Part shown: piece after piece, positions 16,220-19,858 of the stretch
Layout of the letters: each line of letters begins with the position of its first letter
Numbering within the stretch: the stretch's first letter is position 1
DNA from: Bacteroidota bacterium
GTDB lineage: Bacteria > Bacteroidota > Bacteroidia > NS11-12g > UBA9320
Assembly: GCA_003485825.1 (NCBI GenBank)
Contig: DNHN01000328.1
Span: forward strand, 3,879-23,736
Length of the DNA stretch: 19,858 nucleotides
Reading direction: 5' to 3'
Made by a program: the position numbers and the translations under genes
The notes under the pieces: generated by a model
What the model was told of the DNA's origin: nothing
The model's input: only the letters and a program-made list of their open reading frames with translations
Databases searched by the model: none

Positions 16220-17191
16220 TTAAACCACCATAAGACTGCACCCTCTGATATCAGCTTGGTCTAGTCGTCCTTTTACTTCAAACGTGCCGTCCGGATATAT
16301 AGTACCGATGTCATCTGTGGCAATAAAACAGCAGGTATTCAAATTAGCAAGGTCTATGATGTTGAGAGCGGCTGACCTGTCCGTATAGTTGCTAGTGAGA
16401 GGGTCCGTGTCGTCACGAGGCAGTACCTTCATCCATGGAGGGGCCGTATATTTCATTCGTTCATCACTGTAGGCTTGACTTAACAGCTCTGTCATTCCGT
16501 ACTCCGAGCGAATAGTGGCTTTTGGGAAACTAGATTTTAACTCAGCGTAGACTTCCTCTTTCGTCATTTCCTTTTTTCTCCCTTTCATCCCACCAGTTTC
16601 TATGATAGTAATGGGTAGATCTAACGTGTAGGTTTTTGCAAAATCCAACAAAGCAAAGCTGACCCCAAAGAGTATAATGGGCTTGCTAGAATGGAGTATT
16701 CTATTATACAGTTCTTGATGGTTATACAGATAAAAGGCTTCCTCTTGTTTGTTTTGATTCATAAAAAACCGCACCATTTCCACGAGAGACGAGTTGCTGC
16801 GTTCTAGGTAGTTTGGCAGAAGGCCTAATATTTCATACTGCGAGATGTCCCCGAATAAATTGTTGATGATGTGGAGCGAGTTGCTGTGATAGTCGGCTAG
16901 GTGTCTCACGTAATGGCGCGATACTCCCATACCTGTGGTCGAGCTACTTTCAAATATACGTTCACTATCAAAGTCGCCAGTAGTAACACGGTGTGTTTTG
17001 AAAAGTGAGATAGGAAGAAAGGGGATTTGGGTAAAGTGCTCAATTCTTTTAGGCTGTTTATCAATTAATTGTAAATATTCAGCGTATACCGTATTATATT
17101 TAGCTTGATTTTGAAATATCTCAAGTGCAATAGCGTTAAAATTGTGCGCTGAGACAGACCAAATCGTTTCTATGCTAGGCAATCGCATCAT
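16220..17191 (-). CDS. LuxE/acyl-protein synthetase-like adenylating enzyme
   Basis: This is a protein of about 323 residues resembling LuxE-type acyl-protein synthetases, ANL-superfamily enzymes that activate a carboxylate as an acyl-AMP. Visible signs: an N-terminal FNAIALEIFQNQAKYNTVY helix and IPFLPISLFKTH, both typical of this family in Bacteroidota; a Ser/Thr-rich P-loop, ESSSTTGMGVSRHY; IIETGGMKGRK; SEYGMTELLSQAY (A5-like); DDIGTIYPDGTFEVKGRLDQADIRGCSLMV at the C-terminus. There is no lux context, so the substrate is unknown; activation for surface glycan or lipid modification is one possibility. The open frame extends to 17344, but a TACCTTTG box at 17200-17207 and family resemblance put the start at the ATGATG pair (17191 or 17188). 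Its 5' end overlaps a divergent lipoprotein gene. Confidence 0.8.
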   Translation of the reverse strand: MMRLPSIETIWSVSAHNFNAIALEIFQNQAKYNTVYAEYLQLIDKQPKRIEHFTQIPFLPISLFKTHRVTTGDFDSERIFESSSTTGMGVSRHYVRHLADYHSNSLHIINNLFGDISQYEILGLLPNYLERSNSSLVEMVRFFMNQNKQEEAFYLYNHQELYNRILHSSKPIILFGVSFALLDFAKTYTLDLPITIIETGGMKGRKKEMTKEEVYAELKSSFPKATIRSEYGMTELLSQAYSDERMKYTAPPWMKVLPRDDTDPLTSNYTDRSAALNIIDLANLNTCCFIATDDIGTIYPDGTFEVKGRLDQADIRGCSLMVV

Positions 17192-17708
17192 ATATACAGC
17201 AAAGGTAATCGCTCTGGTGATTTGTACGACACTCTCTGGATGTGCTCCGGATAGTTTAGGGTTTAGTGATGTGCCCGCAATTTCTTTAGAATCGGTAGCC
17301 GTATTGAGTGACCTAGAAGGAAAGGATAGTATCATACAAGTCACTATAAACTACCAAGACGGAGATGGTGATATTGGTCTTACGAATGCGGATACAGCCT
17401 CTCCCTATAATTTAGGTAGTCCATACGCTCATAATCTTCCAATTACGTACTTGGTAAAAAATAGTGCAGACAGTTTCGTTGAACTACGCAAGCCTAATGG
17501 AGACCTATATGGGAATCAGCACGAGCGTATTCCAGTGATTACCCCTGAAGGAAAGTATAAATCTATCTCAGGTACACTTCAAGCGAATCTGCCCGCCAAT
17601 CCTATATCTCTTAATCCTAAAACGGTAAAATTAGAAATAAAACTAATAGATCGAGCACTAAATATCAGCAATACAGTGACTACTGAAGAACTCCAATTGA
17701 AACATTGA
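17172..17708 (+). CDS. lipoprotein with DGDGDIG motif, function unknown
   Basis: This protein is about 178 residues from the ATG at 17172. It opens with a lipoprotein signal: AKVIALVICTTLSGC, lipobox ending in Cys24. Residues 63-70 read DGDGDIGL, an acidic loop found in many Bacteroidota lipoproteins that may bind calcium. The rest appears beta-rich, ending in a strand-like LEIKLIDRALNISN segment, perhaps one Ig-like fold. I cannot name a function. The frame is open back to 17142, but only the 17172 start gives a well-proportioned signal peptide. Its first 20 bases overlap the start of the divergent LuxE-like gene, whose promoter box lies in these signal-peptide codons, so the two promoters or transcripts probably interfere. 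I see no strong promoter for this gene itself. Confidence 0.75.
   Translation: MLGNRIIYTAKVIALVICTTLSGCAPDSLGFSDVPAISLESVAVLSDLEGKDSIIQVTINYQDGDGDIGLTNADTASPYNLGSPYAHNLPITYLVKNSADSFVELRKPNGDLYGNQHERIPVITPEGKYKSISGTLQANLPANPISLNPKTVKLEIKLIDRALNISNTVTTEELQLKH
17200..17207 (-). promoter_or_regulatory. putative -7 promoter element for the LuxE-like gene, inside the divergent lipoprotein CDS
   Basis: The minus strand reads TACCTTTG (exact TAnnTTTG), 8 bases before the ATGATG start pair at 17191-17186. It lies within the signal-peptide codons of the plus-strand lipoprotein gene. The same octamer precedes trmB and the glucosaminidase gene. Confidence 0.5.
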
Positions 17709-17779
17709 TGTATTTAATTGTATACACTGAATGGCGTGGAAATAAAAATGCTAAAATGAATGTGAGTACCAATTTTTTA

Positions 17780-17787
17780 TATGTTTG
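17780..17787 (+). promoter_or_regulatory. putative -7 promoter element for the ompH-ompH-murI group
   Basis: TATGTTTG is an exact TAnnTTTG match, 64 bases before the first ompH ATG. It sits within the 143-base gap after the DGDGDIG lipoprotein gene. The leader downstream is A-rich next to the start codon and has no Shine-Dalgarno sequence. No TTG is seen at the -33 spacing. Confidence 0.5.
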
Positions 17788-17851
17788 CAGCACTTTGAGC
17801 AGATTAGCACGGTTTGTGTAAATAAATTACTAACAAAATAATAGTCATACC

Positions 17852-18448
17852 ATGAAATCCATAATCAAAATAACGGCGCTATTCGCCATTTTGGCTTTTT
17901 CTTCTAGTACTGCACTTGCTCAGAAATTTGCTTACGTAGATTCAGAATACATCTTATCACAGATGCCAGCTTACAAGTCTGCTCAGACTCAACTCAATGA
18001 GATTAGCAAACAATGGCAGGCAGAGGTAGACGAAAAATTTGCTGAAATAGATAAACTATACAAACAATACCAAGCGGAAAAGGTGCTTCTTACCAAAGAT
18101 ATGCAGACCAAACGCGAAAATGAAATTATTGAAAAAGAGCGAGCAGCAAAACAGTTTCAGAATGATAAGTTTGGATACGAAGGAGAACTGTTTAAAAAGC
18201 GTTCCGAGTTAGTCAAACCAATTCAGGACAAAGTGTATGAAGCCATCAACAAAGTGGCTAAAAGCAATGGTTTGGATTTTATCTTTGACAAAAGCGGAGA
18301 CATGCTTATGCTAGTTTCTAATCCCAAGTATGATAGAAGCGATGAAGTTCTAGAAGAACTAGGAGTCGTACCATCTAAAGATGGAAATGACAATAATCTG
18401 CCTCCAGGGGCTAAAGACTATGACGATGATGATTTACCTCCGAGATAA
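17852..18448 (+). CDS. OmpH/Skp-family periplasmic chaperone, first copy, with acidic tail
   Basis: This is a 198-residue exported chaperone of the Skp/OmpH family, which forms trimers that hold unfolded outer-membrane proteins. Signal peptide MKSIIKITALFAILAFSSSTALAQ is followed by FAYVDSEYILSQMP, the first strand of the trimer body. A long charged coiled-coil tentacle covers about 40-118. The region VYEAINKVAKSNGLDFIFDKSG (128-149) closes the body. Unlike the next copy, it carries an extra C-terminal tail of about 25 residues rich in Asp, Asn and Pro (KDYDDDDLPPR end), which may be flexible or interaction-prone. A second copy follows after a 60-base gap. Tandem ompH genes near murI are a familiar Bacteroidota arrangement, usually with bamA upstream; bamA is not seen here. 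Confidence 0.9.
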   Translation: MKSIIKITALFAILAFSSSTALAQKFAYVDSEYILSQMPAYKSAQTQLNEISKQWQAEVDEKFAEIDKLYKQYQAEKVLLTKDMQTKRENEIIEKERAAKQFQNDKFGYEGELFKKRSELVKPIQDKVYEAINKVAKSNGLDFIFDKSGDMLMLVSNPKYDRSDEVLEELGVVPSKDGNDNNLPPGAKDYDDDDLPPR

Positions 18449-18508
18449 GGGAGCTAAATCAAGGTATACTAAAATTTAAAAACAATAAAATAAAACAATA
18501 AATAACAA

Positions 18509-19018
18509 ATGAAAAAAGCAATCGTAATACTTCTAATGCTATGCGCTACCGTAGGTGCTAAAGCTCAAACTAAAGTGGCCCATATTAACAGTAGTGAGCT
18601 TATAGAAGCCATGCCTGAGGCAGATAGTATCCAAAAGAAACTATTAAAGGAGCAAGAACAGTGGCAGCTTATTCTTTCAGAAAAGGAGAAAGAAGCTAAG
18701 ACTAAGTATGCTACTCTAATGCAAATCATTGATGATCCTAATGTTTCTAAGAGTATGAAAGAGATAAGAACTCAAGAAGTGGAAAATCTACAGAAGCAGT
18801 ATCAAGAGCTAAATCAACGAGCTCAAGAGGAATTGCAAAAGAAACAAGAGGAGCTTCTTAGCCCGCTATTGGAAAAGGTAAAAGCAACCATTAGTGAAGT
18901 AGCTAAGTCTAACGGATACGCGTATGTCCTAGACACTACAGAAGGAAGTGGTATCATTTACAGCGATGCTTCATATGATCTTATGCCTTTAGTGAAGGCT
19001 AAACTGGGTCTTAAATAA
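18509..19018 (+). CDS. OmpH/Skp-family periplasmic chaperone, second copy
   Basis: This 169-residue exported Skp/OmpH protein has signal peptide MKKAIVILLMLCATVGAKAQ, then VAHINSSELIEAMPEAD (body strand and start of helix). A long Glu/Gln/Lys-rich coiled coil spans about 40-125 (EEQEQW to QEELLSP). VKATISEVAKSNGYAYVLDTTEG and a short C-terminal segment complete the trimer body. Closest in layout to the preceding gene, but without its acidic tail; the two probably arose by duplication and could form homo- or heterotrimers. The ATG is preceded by a very A-rich stretch (ACAATAAATAACAA), typical of initiation without a Shine-Dalgarno sequence. The 60-base gap suggests one transcript with the first copy. 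murI follows in the same reading frame 6 bases after this stop. Confidence 0.9.
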   Translation: MKKAIVILLMLCATVGAKAQTKVAHINSSELIEAMPEADSIQKKLLKEQEQWQLILSEKEKEAKTKYATLMQIIDDPNVSKSMKEIRTQEVENLQKQYQELNQRAQEELQKKQEELLSPLLEKVKATISEVAKSNGYAYVLDTTEGSGIIYSDASYDLMPLVKAKLGLK

Positions 19019-19024
19019 AATACT

Positions 19025-19816
19025 ATCAAAGCGTCTCAACCTATAGGCGTTTTTGATTCAGGGCTTGGTGGACTTACCATCTTAAAGGCCTTGCAAAAAA
19101 AACTTCCAAATGAGCAGTTCATTTATTATGGTGATACTGCTCATTTGCCTTATGGAGATAAGAGCGAAGAGGCACTTATATCCTATGTGCAGGCTATTGC
19201 TCATTTTCTAAAAAGCAAAAACTGCAAAATGTTGGTAGTCGCTTGTAATAGTGCTACTACTGTCATAAACAAAGCCCCAAATCTACCGTACTCTTTCGAA
19301 GACATCGTAGAGGTGATAAGTCCTATAGTCGATCTTATTGCCACGCAGCAGAAGTATACTAATATTGGAATAATAGGAACACGAAAGACGATTAGCTCCG
19401 GGATGTTTAATGAGGCTTTAGTACTTCGAAATAGTAAGCTACATATCACTGCAAGAGCGACTCCTCTACTTGTGCCTCTTATAGAGGATGGTTTCCTTGA
19501 AGAGAATGCTCTCTTTCCGGTGTTTGATAGGTACTTTCAGGGGTTTCAAAAGTGTGAGCTACTTATACCGGCTTGTACCCATTACCCTATTATTTATCAG
19601 CAGATAGAGTCATACTTTGATCACAAGCTAAAGGTACTACATACTCCTAAAATAATAGCAGAGTGTGTGGAGGCAGTTTTACAGCAAAAAGAACTATTGG
19701 CTACTTCCAGAATAAATGAAGACGATTATCATCTTTCAGATGTGACGGATGAATTTCTTAGAGAGGCTGAGCTCTTTCTAGGTAAAAAGGTTCATTTTAA
19801 ACGTACGTTAGTTTAA
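19025..19816 (+). CDS. murI: glutamate racemase, apparent ATC start
   Basis: It interconverts L- and D-glutamate, supplying D-Glu for peptidoglycan. Read from 19025 it has 263 residues, normal for the family. Catalytic elements: PIGVFDSGLGGLTIL (6-20, Asp11 and Ser12), GDTAHLPYGDKS (36-47), VACNSATT (Cys74) and PACTHYP (Cys184, His186). The two cysteines are the acid/base pair. Between the ompH stop (TAA 19016-19018) and the conserved IGVFDSG there is no in-frame ATG, GTG or TTG; the codons are AAT ACT ATC AAA GCG TCT CAA CCT ATA. The first standard start is TTG 19091, which would delete the catalytic Asp. I therefore place the start at ATC 19025, giving a plausible M-K-A-S-Q-P-I-G N-terminus. 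A base error or stop readthrough from ompH are alternatives. Confidence 0.85.
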   Translation: MKASQPIGVFDSGLGGLTILKALQKKLPNEQFIYYGDTAHLPYGDKSEEALISYVQAIAHFLKSKNCKMLVVACNSATTVINKAPNLPYSFEDIVEVISPIVDLIATQQKYTNIGIIGTRKTISSGMFNEALVLRNSKLHITARATPLLVPLIEDGFLEENALFPVFDRYFQGFQKCELLIPACTHYPIIYQQIESYFDHKLKVLHTPKIIAECVEAVLQQKELLATSRINEDDYHLSDVTDEFLREAELFLGKKVHFKRTLV

Positions 19817-19832
19817 AACAATATTACGTAAA

Positions 19833-19858
19833 ATGCGCTTCTTGTCCTTTCTTTTTTC
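19833..19858 (+). CDS. possible start of next gene (partial, probable signal peptide)
   Basis: An ATG 16 bases after the murI stop opens a frame reading MRFLSFLF before the window ends. A basic residue followed by a hydrophobic run is what an exported protein or lipoprotein would show, and the spacing and A-rich leader fit a continuing operon. Eight codons are too few to identify it. Confidence 0.4.

Noticed and set aside
17192..17344. N-terminal extension of the LuxE-like frame to 17344
   Set aside because: The extension lies upstream of a TACCTTTG box, is antisense to the lipoprotein coding sequence, and does not resemble the family N-terminus.
19821..19834. Small palindrome TTACGTAA after murI
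   Set aside because: Eight bases is common by chance in A/T-rich DNA, and nothing else marks it as an operator.
1..19858. Mobile elements, CRISPR arrays, tRNA or rRNA genes, toxin-antitoxin or defence islands
   Set aside because: I saw no transposase, integrase, regularly spaced repeats, tRNA-like cloverleaf ends or recognisable defence proteins; the content is core housekeeping and envelope genes.

Overview
The window reads as chromosomal DNA of a Bacteroidota bacterium, most likely from the flavobacterial side of the phylum. The evidence is moderate-to-low GC, no clear Shine-Dalgarno sequences, A-rich leaders, and repeated copies of the Bacteroidota -7 promoter element TAnnTTTG just upstream of genes. 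The gene set fits too: menaquinone-type MenE, LysM glucosaminidase, a parvulin/SurA cluster, and tandem OmpH/Skp genes followed by murI. I see no phage, transposon, CRISPR array, rRNA or tRNA. No gene-free stretch exceeds about 200 bases.

Layout. 1-2543 (minus): a partial SixA-like phosphatase, pdxH and a sodium:solute symporter; the symporter overlaps by 4 bases a secreted glucosaminidase with four LysM repeats (2540-3973, minus). Divergent from it, dsbD (4096-6210) and gmhA (6211-6774) abut on the plus strand. Then come trmB (minus) and menE (minus). From 8863 a tight plus-strand operon encodes a double-parvulin PPIase, a lipoprotein with an eroded parvulin fold, a SurA-like chaperone, a MoxR AAA+ ATPase and a DnaQ-exonuclease/GIY-YIG fusion. 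It ends in a 4-base convergent overlap with a minus-strand lipoprotein (15359-16147). A LuxE-like adenylating enzyme (minus) follows. Its start and promoter lie inside the signal-peptide codons of a divergent plus-strand lipoprotein (17172-17708). The right end holds two ompH/skp genes, murI, and the first codons of another plus-strand gene.

Function. Much of the window serves the cell envelope: periplasmic thiol chemistry (DsbD), outer-membrane protein folding (PPIases, SurA, two Skp-like proteins), peptidoglycan precursor supply and remodelling (MurI, LysM glucosaminidase), heptose supply (GmhA) and three lipoproteins. The rest is cofactor and RNA/DNA housekeeping (PdxH, MenE, TrmB, exonuclease-nuclease).

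I did not find a wholly new system. The points most worth following are: (i) murI has no ATG, GTG or TTG upstream of its catalytic Asp and probably starts at ATC; (ii) TTG starts are common and are fixed by conserved N-termini; (iii) promoter boxes overturn the longest-ORF starts of menE, the glucosaminidase and the LuxE-like gene, and suggest near-leaderless mRNAs; (iv) the parvulin cluster shows graded loss of catalytic histidines; (v) a four-cysteine, UvrC-like motif occurs in the exonuclease-GIY-YIG fusion.
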